Notes under the pieces: model-generated
Database searches by the model: none
What the model was told of the DNA's origin: nothing
What the model saw: only the letters and a program-made list of their open reading frames with translations
Assembly (NCBI RefSeq): GCF_001026905.1
Contig: NZ_LAQL01000018.1
Location: forward strand, 30,773 to 94,772
DNA length: 64,000 nucleotides
Direction: 5' to 3'
Source of the DNA: Kiloniella spongiae
Lineage (GTDB): Bacteria > Pseudomonadota > Alphaproteobacteria > Kiloniellales > Kiloniellaceae
Shown: in pieces, positions 17,257 through 27,299 of the stretch
How positions within the stretch are numbered: the stretch's first letter is position 1
Layout: the number at the start of each line of letters is the position of its first letter
Position numbers and translations under genes: made by a program

Positions 17257-18582
17257 TTATCCCTGATAAACCTTTTCGCCAGCCACATAAGTGGCTGTGA
17301 TCGCTCGGTCGTCCCCGAGGACCATGAGTGAGAAAAGCACATCTTCAAGATTTTCTGAAACCTCCTGACGGCTTTCAAGTACGGGGGTGGCTTTAGGATC
17401 AAGAACGACAATGTCGGCGTATTTTCCTGTCTCCAGATTACCGATATCTTTATCTTGTTTGAGCTGTTTGGCATTGCCAAGGGTGGCCAGATAAAAAGCA
17501 TCGTGAGCTGTTATCTTTCGGCCTTTGAGCATCGCAACTTTATAGGCTTCACCCAGGGTTTGCAGCATGGAATAGCTGGTGCCGCCGCCGACGTCTGTGG
17601 CAACGCCGACACCCACTGGGCGTTCTGGTTTTGACAGGTGGTCGATATCAAAAAGGCCAGAACCTAAAAAGTTGTTTGAGGTTGGGCAGTGCACCACGGT
17701 GGAGCCACTTTCGGCAAGGCGCTGGCATTCGCGTTCGGACAGGTGGATACCATGGGCAAAGAAAGAATTTTCGCCCAACAGGTTAAAGTGATCGTAAACG
17801 TCGGTGTAATCCTCGGACCATGGGAACTGCTTTTGTACAGTGGCAATCTCACCTGGGCTTTCCGATAGATGGGTTTGCATCAGACAATCTGGATTGTCTT
17901 TATAGAGATCACCGGTGACCTGTAACTGTGCATCAGTCGAGGTAACGGCAAAACGCGGCGTGATAGCGTATTTCAGTCGGCCCTTGTTATCCCACTTGTT
18001 GATCAGGTCTTGTGAGTCCCTTGCCGCAGTTTCAGGCGTATCCAGAACAGCATCGGGCGCCAGCCTGTCCATCATGGTTTTTCCCGTGATCATGGACATG
18101 CCGCGCTTTTCAGCGGCGGCGAATAGCGTGTCAGCACAGGTCTTGTGCACAGAACAAAAGGCGAGGGCAGAGGTGGTACCATTGGCAAAGAGGCGATCGA
18201 GGAAAATCTCTGCAGCTTTCGCAGCATATTCTTCAGAGCTGTAGCGACTTTCTTCCGGAAAAGTAAAGCGGTTGAGCCAGTCCAGAAGGTCTTTACCGGG
18301 GGCCGCAAGAATACGGTATTGCGGAAAGTGAATATGTGGATCAATAAAGCCAGCCATGATGATTTTATCGTCGTAATCATCGCACGGCAGGCCTTTAAAC
18401 CCATCCGGCAGTTGGGCAAAAGCACCTTGCCAGAGAATACGCCCGCCTTCACTGATAACAATGACGCCTTTAGTCTCGTATTGGACCGAGTTATCATCCC
18501 CCTTGAGGCGAGGATTATCTGTAAAGTTAACGGTCGCACCGCGGAGTAGCTTGGCTGCTGTTTGATCTCTGTTTGTCATCAT
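17257..18582 (-). CDS. guaD: Guanine deaminase
   Basis: 441-aa amidohydrolase converting guanine to xanthine and ammonia. Metal motif GFIDPHIHFPQYR (H83, H85), then the family blocks FPEESRYSSEEYA, THLSESPGEI, FAHGIHLS, CPTSNNFLGSG and TDVGGGTSYSML, all typical of GuaD. The start has two consecutive ATG codons (18582 and 18579); AAGG upstream is better spaced for the second. Last gene on the minus arm that includes xdhABC and the second BMP transporter; it is 408 bp from the BMP gene, so it may have its own promoter. Supplies xanthine to XdhABC. Confidence 0.95.
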   Translation of the reverse strand: MMTNRDQTAAKLLRGATVNFTDNPRLKGDDNSVQYETKGVIVISEGGRILWQGAFAQLPDGFKGLPCDDYDDKIIMAGFIDPHIHFPQYRILAAPGKDLLDWLNRFTFPEESRYSSEEYAAKAAEIFLDRLFANGTTSALAFCSVHKTCADTLFAAAEKRGMSMITGKTMMDRLAPDAVLDTPETAARDSQDLINKWDNKGRLKYAITPRFAVTSTDAQLQVTGDLYKDNPDCLMQTHLSESPGEIATVQKQFPWSEDYTDVYDHFNLLGENSFFAHGIHLSERECQRLAESGSTVVHCPTSNNFLGSGLFDIDHLSKPERPVGVGVATDVGGGTSYSMLQTLGEAYKVAMLKGRKITAHDAFYLATLGNAKQLKQDKDIGNLETGKYADIVVLDPKATPVLESRQEVSENLEDVLFSLMVLGDDRAITATYVAGEKVYQG

Positions 18583-18990
18583 ATGACCTTGGCATTATCA
18601 GCCGGAAAGCCGGCAGTTGATCTTCATTGCGATAATAGATTGCTCTGTTTAAGAAAGCGTGGACACTTTTGACCGTGACTTATGCACTACGAAATAGATG
18701 CCAAGCCTTTTTCCAACAGGCAAGTCTATAAGATCCAAGATTATTGACCTTTGCGGGTTTGCCCATAAGGTCGTTTATCTTGGGGCAGTAATTTCAATTT
18801 TTGTAATCTTATTTGGATGTACGAATGAAAAGGTAAGCCGTTTCGGCCCTGATCTTTTCGGTTATCCAGCTTTTTTTAAGCTTGTCTTTTCAGCTTAATT
18901 TATCCGGGTACCAACCCCTGATTTTTCAGGAGTTGGTAGTATCCCAGCGTTTTTCTCAAGGTGTTAAGTTACCCGACACCTTTGTAAGCC
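18583..18990. other. Intergenic region between guaD and the second BMP gene
   Basis: No convincing gene. It holds a strong imperfect hairpin at 18909-18938 (TACCAACCCCTGA, TTTT loop, TCAGGAGTTGGTA; one mismatch) and a smaller one at 18958-18982 (AAGGTGT/ACACCTT) just after the BMP stop. These probably end the BMP transcript or stabilise its 3' end, though neither has a clear minus-strand T-run. A half RutR site (TTGACCG, 18669) was seen but is not convincing. Confidence 0.5.
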
Positions 18991-20058
18991 TTATTGTGGT
19001 AGTTGATCGTCAATGCCTTTGACGTACCAGTTCATGCCAAGGAGTTCACCAACGGCAACAGTTTCGCCTTCTTTAACAGCCACAGAACCGTCCTGTTTAG
19101 TGATTGGCCCCTGGAACGGATGTAGTTCACCGGATGCAATTTTTGCTTCGGTTTCCTGTGCCGCTTTTTTAACATCGTCAGGCAAGTTGGTGTAGTCAGC
19201 CATGACAACCATTTTCTCGTTCAGGCCACCCCAAGTGTCTTCAGATTTCCATGTGCCGTCCAGTGCAGCCTGTGTACGATTGATGTAGTAAGAAGCCCAG
19301 TCGTCAATAATTGATGTGTACTGAGCTTTGGGGGCAAAAGCAGCCATATCAGATGCTTGGCCAAAGCCGTGTACGCCTTGCTCTTGCGCAATTTGAAGTG
19401 GTGCGGTGGAATCAGTATGCTGTGTAACAATGTCAGCACCCTGACCGATTAGAACTTTGGCTGCATCAGCTTCTTTACCAGGATCAAACCATGAATTCAC
19501 CCAAACAACTTTCAACTTGAAGTCAGGGTTTACTGACTGAGCACCCAGCATAAAGGCATTGATACCGCGTACAACTTCTGGGATTGGGAAAGATGCGATA
19601 TAGCCCGCTACGCCGGATTTGGATTGTTTGGCAGCAATCTGTCCGATGATGTAACGACCTTCGTAAAACCGTGATGAATAGGTCGAAACGTTGTCAGCAC
19701 GCTTGTAACCTGTTGCGTGTTCAAACTTTACATCCGGGAAACGTTTGGCAACTTTCAGGGTTGGTTCCATAAAACCAAAGGAAGTTGTGAAAATCAGCTT
19801 TGACCCTTTACGGGCCAGACGTTCAATTGCACGTTCCGCATCGGGACCTTCGGCTACTTTTTCGACATAGGTTGTTTCAACCTTGTCGCCAAATTTTTCT
19901 TCGATGGCTTTACGGCCTTGGTCGTGCTGATAGCTCCAGCCGTGGTCACCAACGGGGCCAACGTATACAAAACCGACTTTCAGTTTATCTGCAGCAGATG
20001 CCGGAACTATCGCTAAGGATAGTGCGATCGCGGCGGCAAATCCCAAGATTTTCTTCAT
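18991..20058 (-). CDS. BMP-family ABC transporter substrate-binding protein (second system)
   Basis: 355-aa periplasmic binding protein for purines/nucleosides. Start at ATG 20058 (MKKILGFAAAIALSLAIVPA) with GGGAAGG upstream; the frame extends 33 codons higher but without family similarity. A standard Sec signal peptide is cut near ASA. The mature part has KVGFVYVGPVGDHGWSYQHD, characteristic of the BMP/PnrA family, plus TTSFGFMEPTLKVA and VNSWFDPGKEADAAK. Last of the transporter genes in this transcript, preceded by a 182-bp leader with two hairpins that may allow extra expression. Lies among guanine and xanthine genes, so xanthine, guanine or their nucleosides are likely ligands. Confidence 0.92.
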   Translation of the reverse strand: MKKILGFAAAIALSLAIVPASAADKLKVGFVYVGPVGDHGWSYQHDQGRKAIEEKFGDKVETTYVEKVAEGPDAERAIERLARKGSKLIFTTSFGFMEPTLKVAKRFPDVKFEHATGYKRADNVSTYSSRFYEGRYIIGQIAAKQSKSGVAGYIASFPIPEVVRGINAFMLGAQSVNPDFKLKVVWVNSWFDPGKEADAAKVLIGQGADIVTQHTDSTAPLQIAQEQGVHGFGQASDMAAFAPKAQYTSIIDDWASYYINRTQAALDGTWKSEDTWGGLNEKMVVMADYTNLPDDVKKAAQETEAKIASGELHPFQGPITKQDGSVAVKEGETVAVGELLGMNWYVKGIDDQLPQ

Positions 20059-20082
20059 TTGGGTTATCCTTCCCTGATTAAC

Positions 20083-20108
20083 GAATTCTCTTAAGGGCAA
20101 GAGAACTC
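20083..20108 (-). other. Hairpin in the leader of the second BMP gene
   Basis: In minus-strand RNA GAGUUCUCUU pairs with AAGAGAAUUC (10 bp with one G-U, 6-nt loop), 25 bp upstream of the BMP start. Could be a processing or stability element giving the binding protein extra expression. Confidence 0.45.
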
Positions 20109-20130
20109 CTCGCGGCCGTTTTATTCTTTT

Positions 20131-20163
20131 GACGTCGGCGCTGGCCGATGTATGCACGACGTC
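20131..20163 (-). other. GACGTCG/CGACGTC inverted repeat upstream of the second BMP gene
   Basis: Perfect 7-bp arms (20131-20137, 20157-20163) with a 19-nt loop, in the 182-bp gap after the permease stop. Could be an intercistronic RNA stem or a protein-binding dyad. Confidence 0.4.
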
Positions 20164-20240
20164 CGTAATAATTCTATTTTCCCCGATTGTCCTGTATGAC
20201 GTAAAGTCACGGGTATTTGGAGCAACTAGGGAATTCTATA

Positions 20241-21161
20241 TTATCGATCCGGAACAAAGGTTTGACCGATACATGCTGGTGTATTTACACGAGTAAGTGT
20301 TTTGTTGCCAGAAATAATGACCAAAGCAATGATTGTCACAACGTAAGGCAATGACGAGAGGAACTGTGATGGTATACCGAAGCCGAGCGCCTGTACATAG
20401 AGCCCCATAATCCAGACTGCCCCAAAGAGATAGGCACCAATTGCAAGGCGTTTGGGCAACCAGGTCGAAAAGACCACCAAAGCCAAAGCAACCCAACCAC
20501 GCCCTGCAGTCATGTTCTCAATCCACTGTGGTGTATAGGCAAGTGATAAATAAGCGCCCGCAAGGCCGGAACAGGCCCCGCCGAACATAATACAGGCATA
20601 GCGTACGGCGATAACATTGTATCCCAACGCATGGGCTGAATTGTGATTATCACCAACCGAGCGAATGATCAGGCCCACTCTTGTTTTGAACAGAACATAG
20701 GTGGTTGCAAAAATCAACGCGACAGAGGCATAGACAAGAATGTCCTGTCCAAAGAGTATTGGCCCGATAAAGGGAATTGTACTCAGGAACGGTATGGAAA
20801 GCTGTTGCAGCTTCACGCCAGGAAGCCCGACAAAAGATTCCCCGATAAGTCCTGATAATCCAAGCCCTAAGAGGGTAAGCGCCAGTCCTGTAGCAACCTG
20901 ATTTGTCGCCAGTGTTTGCGTCAGAATAGCAAAGAAAAAGGCGAGGGCAACGCCCCCAAAAACACCTGCGAGTATGCCAATATAGGGGTTGCCTGTGGTA
21001 TAGGCTGCTGCAAATCCGCAGACTGCCCCCATAACCATCATACCTTCGACACCCAAGTTGAGAACGCCGGATCTTTCCGTCACCAGTTCACCAATTGCCG
21101 CAAGCAGCAAGGGGGTCGAGGCGGTAATAATTGTCAAGATGACTGCTTGTGTTGCATCCAT
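20241..21161 (-). CDS. BMP-type ABC transporter permease, second subunit (second system)
   Basis: 306-aa inner-membrane permease: MDATQAVILTIITASTPLLL, then GELVTERSGVLNLGVEGMMV (about residues 25-44), the hallmark of the smaller permease in nucleoside BMP importers. About eight to nine hydrophobic segments. Starts 5 bp after the partner permease stop. The homologous protein of the first system is at the left edge (1-642); both share the ER-x-GVLNLG-x-EG motif. Confidence 0.92.
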   Translation of the reverse strand: MDATQAVILTIITASTPLLLAAIGELVTERSGVLNLGVEGMMVMGAVCGFAAAYTTGNPYIGILAGVFGGVALAFFFAILTQTLATNQVATGLALTLLGLGLSGLIGESFVGLPGVKLQQLSIPFLSTIPFIGPILFGQDILVYASVALIFATTYVLFKTRVGLIIRSVGDNHNSAHALGYNVIAVRYACIMFGGACSGLAGAYLSLAYTPQWIENMTAGRGWVALALVVFSTWLPKRLAIGAYLFGAVWIMGLYVQALGFGIPSQFLSSLPYVVTIIALVIISGNKTLTRVNTPACIGQTFVPDR

Positions 21162-21166
21162 TGGTT

Positions 21167-22252
21167 TTACTCCGCCGCTACTGATTGTTGTTTTGTCGAG
21201 GTCAGCATTTTAATCCGATAGAGGATCAGAGTGTCACAAGCCAAAATAAAGAAGAGCAGTATGCCTTGAAAAACTTGTGCTGTTTTATCGGACACACCCA
21301 AGTCGATCTGTGCGGCTTCCCCACCGATATAAGTTATGGCAAGCATAACCCCCGCAAAGAGAACGCCAATGGGATTTAACCGTCCTAGGAAGGCCACGAT
21401 GATCGCTGTAAAGCCATAACCGGGGGAGACTGTTGGTTGTAACTGCCCACTTGGACCCGCAACTTCACCAATTCCGGCAATCCCTGCGAGACCGCCGGAA
21501 AGCAACAAGCAGAACCAGACAATTTTCTTTCTGGAGAAACCTGCAAAGCGTCCTGCGCGTGGAGAGTTCCCGATAACCAGTATCTCAAAGCCTTTTAATG
21601 TTCTACTCATAAGGACTGTCAGAATAACAACAGCTATCACCGCCAGGATAATGCCGATATGTACACGACCATCCCCGAGGGTTGGGAATAACTGCCAACC
21701 TTCAAAGGCAATGGATTGTGGGAAGTTAAAGCCTTTGGGGTCTTTCCATGGGCCGCGAACAACCCAATCCAAAAAGAGTTGAGCGATATAGACCAACATC
21801 AAAGAAGTCAGAATTTCGTTTGCGTTAAACCTGTTCTTCAAAAAGGCAGGAATTGCGCCATAGAGCGCACCGCCCAAGGCACCAAGTGCAATCATGGCGA
21901 CAAGAGTGAGCGGTGATTGCCAGGATGTGAAAACGATGGGAACAATTGATCCCACAATCGCACCCATGGTTAACTGGCCCTCTGCGCCGATATTCCAAAC
22001 GTTGGCCATATAACAAACCGATAGCCCGGCACCGATGAGGATGAGGGGCGCTGCCTTAACGAAAACTTCTTCCAGTGACCACATGGATGTTAAAGGTTCG
22101 ATGAAGTACACATAGAGTGCTTCGAAGGGGTTTAGCCCCTGGATGGCAAAAATAATGGCGCCTGTGAAAACCGTCAAGGCAATCGCCAGAAGCGGCGACA
22201 TAAGGGTCATGAATTCCGAGTGTTCGGAACGTTTTTCCAACACGAGTTTCAT
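21167..22252 (-). CDS. BMP-type ABC transporter permease, first subunit (second system)
   Basis: 361-aa inner-membrane permease with the motif [18 protein letters not shown] (about residues 84-101), the same site as in the first-system permease at 647-1696. Its ATG overlaps the last codons of the ATPase gene (ATGA-type 4-bp overlap at 22249-22252), indicating coupled translation. Part of the purine region between xdhC and guaD. Confidence 0.92.
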   Translation of the reverse strand: MKLVLEKRSEHSEFMTLMSPLLAIALTVFTGAIIFAIQGLNPFEALYVYFIEPLTSMWSLEEVFVKAAPLILIGAGLSVCYMANVWNIGAEGQLTMGAIVGSIVPIVFTSWQSPLTLVAMIALGALGGALYGAIPAFLKNRFNANEILTSLMLVYIAQLFLDWVVRGPWKDPKGFNFPQSIAFEGWQLFPTLGDGRVHIGIILAVIAVVILTVLMSRTLKGFEILVIGNSPRAGRFAGFSRKKIVWFCLLLSGGLAGIAGIGEVAGPSGQLQPTVSPGYGFTAIIVAFLGRLNPIGVLFAGVMLAITYIGGEAAQIDLGVSDKTAQVFQGILLFFILACDTLILYRIKMLTSTKQQSVAAE

Positions 22253-23841
22253 GCGCTTACCTTCTCATCTGTCCCTGTTATCTCTAGGTTTTTCTTTTCG
22301 TGGGCGCCAGCCATTAGCAAGCCTATTTTCTCTAGTGTAAGATCACTTGCTGGGAAAGCCTCTGAGAGTTGACCGCGTGAAATAACTGCAATTCGGTCGG
22401 CGATTTCAAAAATTTCATCTAAATCTTGGGATATGACCAGAACAGCTGACCCCGCCAAAGCAAGATCAATCATTGCTTGTCTGATCAGGGCCGCAGCCCC
22501 GGCATCGACGCCCCATGTAGGCTGGTTGATGACGAGAACTTTTGGTTTACGATCCAGTTCGCGACCAACAACAAATTTTTGTAAATTACCCCCTGATAAT
22601 GATCTGGCTTCCGGGTCTGGTTTGCCTTTGCGGACGTCGTAATCCCTTGTGATCCGTTCATTAATCGCAATGGCATTTTCGCGATCAATGAAACCGGATT
22701 TTGATAAGCCTGCATCATCGGAATGGCGTGTCAGAACGATATTCTCCGACAGGGAAAGTCCCGGAACAGCACCGTGGCCCAGTCGTTCTTCCGGAACAAA
22801 GCCAGCTCCATTGCGTCGACGTTGGGTAATTGTGTCTAAACCGCAATCTCGTCCGTCGATTTGAATGTTACTAGCCGTATCTGCTGTGCTTTCCCCCGAA
22901 ATTGCATCAAAGAGTTCTGATTGTCCATTCCCGGCGACACCCGCAATGGCAACTACTTCGCCTGCTTTGACGTCCAGATTGATATCCACAAGGGAAACAC
23001 CAAAGGGACCATCTGCATCTTGAGATAATTTGCTGAGTTTCAGCAGTGTCTCACCGGGATTATGTTCTCTGTTGGCATTAATCGCGTGAACATCTGCGCC
23101 GACCATCAATCTAGCAAGACTGGCGGCAGTTTCTTGTTGCGGATCAACCTGACCGACAACTTTGCCCATACGCAGGATCGTTGCATCGTGGCAAAGTCTT
23201 TTGACCTCATCCAGACGGTGAGAAATGTAAAGAACGGCGCAGCCTTCTTTTGCCAGACGTTCCAGTGTCAGAAATAGTTGATCGGCCTCTTGCGGCGTCA
23301 GAACTGCTGTTGGTTCATCCATAATTAACAGGCGTGGTTCCTGTAACAGGCAACGGACAATTTCAATACGCTGTCGTTCGCCGACGGACAAATCCGCAAC
23401 CAAGGCTGTGGGTTCCAGCGGAAGACCGTATTCTTTAGAAACATCAGATATTTTCTGGGAAAGGTTTTTGATGTCTGTATCTTTGGGTAGGGCGAGGGCG
23501 ATATTTTCAACAACACTTAAGGCTTCAAACAAGGAGAAGTGTTGAAACACCATTCCGACACCCAAATTTCGGGCTGCAGCGGGGTTGGCTATGGATACTT
23601 CTTGTCCCAGCCAATGCAGAGAACCTTTGGTGGGCTGTAATGATCCATAGATAATTTTGACAAGCGTTGATTTTCCAGCACCGTTCTCGCCGAGAAGGGC
23701 GTGAATTTCACCCGGGGCAAGCTTGAGCGTTACATCATCATTCGCGGCCAAATCGCCGAACATCTTGGTGATTCCGCGTGCTTCCAACAGATAATCTGTC
23801 GTCGCAGCCGTGCCGCCTTTTGTGGATACATGATCCCCCAA
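22249..23841 (-). CDS. BMP-type ABC transporter ATP-binding protein (second system)
   Basis: 530-aa tandem-domain ATPase. Domain 1: Walker [31 protein letters not shown]. Domain 2: [26 protein letters not shown] and [12 protein letters not shown]. Starts with TTG at 23841, supported by GGGAGGG 8 bp upstream; no ATG fits. Energises import together with the two permeases downstream. Unlike the first-system ATPase it has no His/Asn-rich tail. Confidence 0.92.
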   Translation of the reverse strand: MGDHVSTKGGTAATTDYLLEARGITKMFGDLAANDDVTLKLAPGEIHALLGENGAGKSTLVKIIYGSLQPTKGSLHWLGQEVSIANPAAARNLGVGMVFQHFSLFEALSVVENIALALPKDTDIKNLSQKISDVSKEYGLPLEPTALVADLSVGERQRIEIVRCLLQEPRLLIMDEPTAVLTPQEADQLFLTLERLAKEGCAVLYISHRLDEVKRLCHDATILRMGKVVGQVDPQQETAASLARLMVGADVHAINANREHNPGETLLKLSKLSQDADGPFGVSLVDINLDVKAGEVVAIAGVAGNGQSELFDAISGESTADTASNIQIDGRDCGLDTITQRRRNGAGFVPEERLGHGAVPGLSLSENIVLTRHSDDAGLSKSGFIDRENAIAINERITRDYDVRKGKPDPEARSLSGGNLQKFVVGRELDRKPKVLVINQPTWGVDAGAAALIRQAMIDLALAGSAVLVISQDLDEIFEIADRIAVISRGQLSEAFPASDLTLEKIGLLMAGAHEKKNLEITGTDEKVSA

Positions 23842-23945
23842 TTGCTGGCCCTCCCAATAAGCCTATTTTCCCAGTTCAGTAAGTTTTTCAGTAAGTTTTT
23901 AACTCTCCGGTTTTTAACTTACTAGTTTTTATTCATTTTTTTGTC
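23842..23945. repeat. Short direct and inverted repeats after xdhC
   Basis: Two tandem 12-bp units CAGTAAGTTTTT (23877-23888, 23889-23900) and an inverted arm AACTTACT (23916-23923) in a T-rich gap between xdhC and the transporter ATPase. The arms can form a weak stem, perhaps a partial terminator or an internal promoter region. Confidence 0.4.
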
Positions 23946-24956
23946 TTATTGGACAAACTTTGCGGTTTTTTCAACTCTATTCAAGTCTGTCATATGATCG
24001 GAATCCAAATCTGCTTCAAGTTTGGACACTTCCTCGTCTTTTATAAGTAATTCTGCTGTCACAGATGCGGCGATCGCCGCCGGATGTTTGGACTTTATAC
24101 CGTCAATCCCAATAGGACAGATCAGTTTCTCTATGTTTGTCCTTTCCATTCCAAATGATTTCAAGCGGCTTTTAAAGCGCGCTTTTTTTGTATCTGACCC
24201 AATAACACCGACATAGGAAAAGCGTTCGGCCGTCAGGGCGGCATTGACTAAATCGAGATCAAGCGAATGGCTGTGGGTCATAATCACGATAAAAGCACCA
24301 TCCGGAGCTTTTGCTAGTGTTTTTACGGGGGTCGGTGTGTAGATTTTTTCGACATTGCCGGGGGTAACTGATGGCAGAGCATTGTGACGGGAATCAATCC
24401 AGATAAGATCAAAAGGCAGCGCAGCCATATTGAGCATCAGCGCGCGGCCAATGTGCCCTGCACCATAGAGATAAACCTGACGTTTCTTTTCGCTGAAGCT
24501 TTCCAGAAGATTACCGTTGACATCAAAGCCCAGCTTCTGGTGTGTCTCATTGGTAACTTCACGGATAACACGATCAGAAGTAAAATGACCTAGTATCGAA
24601 AAGGGGCCCTTTCCTTCTTGGGCTGCCAGTTCTTTAACTTCGTGTAATTGTTCTTTCGTAAAGACTTCGATGAGTAATTTGACCGCGCCGCCACAGCACT
24701 GACCGAGTTCCGGACCGAGAGCATGTTGACTGAAGCTTAACAATGCCTTTTGGTTGCGCATGAGTTTCTGCGCTTCTGCCTGAACATGCCATTCGAGTGT
24801 ACCGCCACCAATTGTTCCGTGAAAACCACCATCTGGGCGAATAACCATGCGCGTTCCGGCTTCTCGCGGGGCAGAGCCCAAGACTTCTGTCATGGTCACC
24901 ATGGCGCAACAACCCGCGTCTTCCAGATGTTTTGCAATGAGTGACCAGACTTTCAT
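23946..24956 (-). CDS. xdhC: Xanthine dehydrogenase accessory protein XdhC
   Basis: 336-aa cytoplasmic chaperone that binds molybdenum cofactor, aids its sulfuration and inserts it into XdhB. N-terminal XdhC/CoxI part: VTMTEVLGSAPREAGTRMV, then GTIGGGTLEW and ELGQCCGGAVKLL with the paired cysteines. C-terminal Rossmann part: YLYGAGHIGRALM and IGSDTKKARFKSRL. ATG 24956 follows GGAG by 7 bp and lies 2 bp after the xdhB stop, so co-translated. Confidence 0.95.
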   Translation of the reverse strand: MKVWSLIAKHLEDAGCCAMVTMTEVLGSAPREAGTRMVIRPDGGFHGTIGGGTLEWHVQAEAQKLMRNQKALLSFSQHALGPELGQCCGGAVKLLIEVFTKEQLHEVKELAAQEGKGPFSILGHFTSDRVIREVTNETHQKLGFDVNGNLLESFSEKKRQVYLYGAGHIGRALMLNMAALPFDLIWIDSRHNALPSVTPGNVEKIYTPTPVKTLAKAPDGAFIVIMTHSHSLDLDLVNAALTAERFSYVGVIGSDTKKARFKSRLKSFGMERTNIEKLICPIGIDGIKSKHPAAIAASVTAELLIKDEEVSKLEADLDSDHMTDLNRVEKTAKFVQ

Positions 24957-24958
24957 GA

Positions 24959-27295
24959 TTATGCTCCAGCCTTTCTGTCTCGTTTCTTCATATCTTGAAC
25001 AGAACGAAGAATATTCTCTGGGGTGGCTGGTGTGTTTATTTGTGGGACTTGTCCGGGGGAAATCGAGGCTATGGCATTGGTTACGGCCGAGAAAACAGCC
25101 GTAGCTAACATGACCGGGGGTTCACCAACGGCTTTTGATCTATAAATTGTGTCCTCTCTGTTTCCACTTGAATTCCATAAGCTTACACGAAAATCTTCAG
25201 GTACATCGGAAGCCGTCGGAATTTTATAAGTAGAGGGCGCATGGGTCCGAAGACGTCCCTGATCATCATAGACCAGTTCCTCGGTGATCAACCAGCCCAT
25301 ACCCTGAACAAAGCCGCCTTCGATCTGTCCGATGTCAATGGCTGGGTTCAATGATTTTCCTACGTCGTGCAGGATATCGATCCGGTTGACTTTCATTTCG
25401 CCTGTCAGGGTATCAATGGTAACTTCTGCACAACAAGCGCCATAGGCAAAATAGAGAAACGGGCGACCATCTTTGGTGTCTCTGTCCCAGGTAATATGTG
25501 GTGTTGCGTAGTAGCCGGTGGACGAAAGGGATACACGTTCTAGAAAAGCCTGTTGTGTCAGTTCGGCAAAGGCAATCTCCTTATCTCCAACTTGTACTTT
25601 GTTGTTGGCAAAACGGACGGCGGTTTTCTCTACTTGATAAAGCTTGCTCGCGAGTTCGATCAGCCGATCTTTGATGGTTTCAGCAGCATGTTTGGCCGCC
25701 ATCCCATTCATATCAGACCCTGATGACGCCGCTGTGGGGGCTGTATTGGGAACTTTATCCGTTTTGGTCGCCGTTATTCGAACATGCTCTAGATCAATAC
25801 CAAATTCTTCGGCAACAACCTGTGCAACTTTGGTGTAAAGACCTTGCCCCATTTCGGTGCCGCCGTGATTAACCTGTACAGATCCATCAGTATAAACGTG
25901 GACAAGGGCGCCGGCCTGATTTAGGTGCTTAAGGGTAAAGGATATTCCGAATTTTACCGGATTAAGCGCGAGGCCTTTTTTAAGGAAGGGGCTTTTTTTG
26001 TTAAAGGCGTTTATTTCTTTGCGACGATTACGATAATCACTGGTGTTTTCCAACTCAGAAACAAGCTCATCAAGGATGTTATCCTGAACCTTCATGCCAA
26101 ATGGTGTGATATTACGATCTTCATCGCCATAGAAGTTGATCTTCCGCACGTCAAGCGGGTCCATACCAAGTTTAATGGCAATGGTGTCCATCATACGTTC
26201 AGAAAAGACCATACCTTGCGGACCACCAAATCCGCGAAAGGCGGTGTTGGAAACGGTATTGGTCATTACACGACGGGATAGGATACGCGCTTGCGGATAG
26301 TAATAGGAATTATCCGCATGAAACATGGTGCGATCGTTAACGCCAAGCGAAAGATCTGCGGAACAGCCACAGCGGGAATTGAACTCTACATTTACCGCTG
26401 TGAGCTTGCCCTGATCATCATATCCGGCTTGCCAGTGACAGGCCTGATCATGGCGTTTTCCTGTCATAATCATATCGTCATCACGATCCAGACGCATCTT
26501 TGCCGGGCGTCCGGTGACATGGGCTGCGAGGGCAGATAATGTAGCCCATTGTGCAGCCTGTGATTCCTTGCCACCAAAGGCGCCACCCATACGGCGACAT
26601 TCACAAACAACGGCAGCATCCTGAACGCCAAGCATTTTGGCAACGGTGTGTTGAATTTCTGTCGGGTGTTGGGTTGATGAATGAACCAGTATCTCCCCAT
26701 CATCCCCGGGAATGGCCATGGCGATTTGGCCCTCGAGATAAAAGTGTTCCTGTCCCCCAATATGAAAACTATCTGCAATCTGGTTGGGGGATGATTTGAT
26801 CACTTCATCCGGAGAACCGCGTAAAAACTCGTATGGTGGCAGTACAGATGCGTCTTTTTCTAGACCATCTTCCACAGTGACCATTGGTACGGTTTCTTCG
26901 ATTTCGATCTTGGCCAGTCTGGCGGCTTTTCTCGCCTCCAGATGGCTCGTTGCTGCGACGACAAAGATAACCTGTCCATGAAAGAGAATGTGCCCATCAG
27001 CAAGGATCATATCATCGCCCATTGCGGGGCTACAGTCATTAACCCCGGGAATGTCTTTGGCAGTTAAAACGGCAACAACTCCGGGGGCAGATTTTACGGC
27101 ACTTAAATCAAGGCTTTTGATTTTCCCGCAAGAGGCTTGGGCATAGCCTGGGGCAAGATGAAGCGTCCCCTGTGGTTCACGAATGTCGTCGATATAGAGT
27201 GCGGTGCCTTTGATATGACGTTCCGCACTGTCATGTTTGTTGTTTTTACCGACAGTAGCTGTTGAGACGTTTGTGACAGGTGACTTGTGAAGCAT
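24959..27295 (-). CDS. xdhB: Xanthine dehydrogenase, molybdopterin-binding subunit
   Basis: 778-aa catalytic subunit oxidising hypoxanthine/xanthine to urate. Molybdopterin-contact blocks are present: GGAFGGKESQAA, NTAFRGFGGPQGM, HGGTEMGQGLYTKVAQ and the active-site region KAVGEPPVMLA with the catalytic Glu. The length matches bacterial XdhB (about 770-790). Starts 4 bp after xdhA with a modest GAGG. Works as an XdhA2B2 heterotetramer in the cytoplasm. Confidence 0.96.
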   Translation of the reverse strand: MLHKSPVTNVSTATVGKNNKHDSAERHIKGTALYIDDIREPQGTLHLAPGYAQASCGKIKSLDLSAVKSAPGVVAVLTAKDIPGVNDCSPAMGDDMILADGHILFHGQVIFVVAATSHLEARKAARLAKIEIEETVPMVTVEDGLEKDASVLPPYEFLRGSPDEVIKSSPNQIADSFHIGGQEHFYLEGQIAMAIPGDDGEILVHSSTQHPTEIQHTVAKMLGVQDAAVVCECRRMGGAFGGKESQAAQWATLSALAAHVTGRPAKMRLDRDDDMIMTGKRHDQACHWQAGYDDQGKLTAVNVEFNSRCGCSADLSLGVNDRTMFHADNSYYYPQARILSRRVMTNTVSNTAFRGFGGPQGMVFSERMMDTIAIKLGMDPLDVRKINFYGDEDRNITPFGMKVQDNILDELVSELENTSDYRNRRKEINAFNKKSPFLKKGLALNPVKFGISFTLKHLNQAGALVHVYTDGSVQVNHGGTEMGQGLYTKVAQVVAEEFGIDLEHVRITATKTDKVPNTAPTAASSGSDMNGMAAKHAAETIKDRLIELASKLYQVEKTAVRFANNKVQVGDKEIAFAELTQQAFLERVSLSSTGYYATPHITWDRDTKDGRPFLYFAYGACCAEVTIDTLTGEMKVNRIDILHDVGKSLNPAIDIGQIEGGFVQGMGWLITEELVYDDQGRLRTHAPSTYKIPTASDVPEDFRVSLWNSSGNREDTIYRSKAVGEPPVMLATAVFSAVTNAIASISPGQVPQINTPATPENILRSVQDMKKRDRKAGA

Positions 27296-27299
27296 TTTA

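Noticed and set aside
18663..18690. TTGACCG half-site upstream of guaD as a RutR box
   Set aside because: Only the left half matches; the right half has no symmetry.
18698..18898. 66-codon plus-strand frame in the guaD-BMP gap
   Set aside because: No ribosome-binding site, no family resemblance, and composition like non-coding DNA.
23877..23923. CRISPR-like short repeats
   Set aside because: Two adjacent 12-bp T-rich units without spacers; simple tandem repeat.
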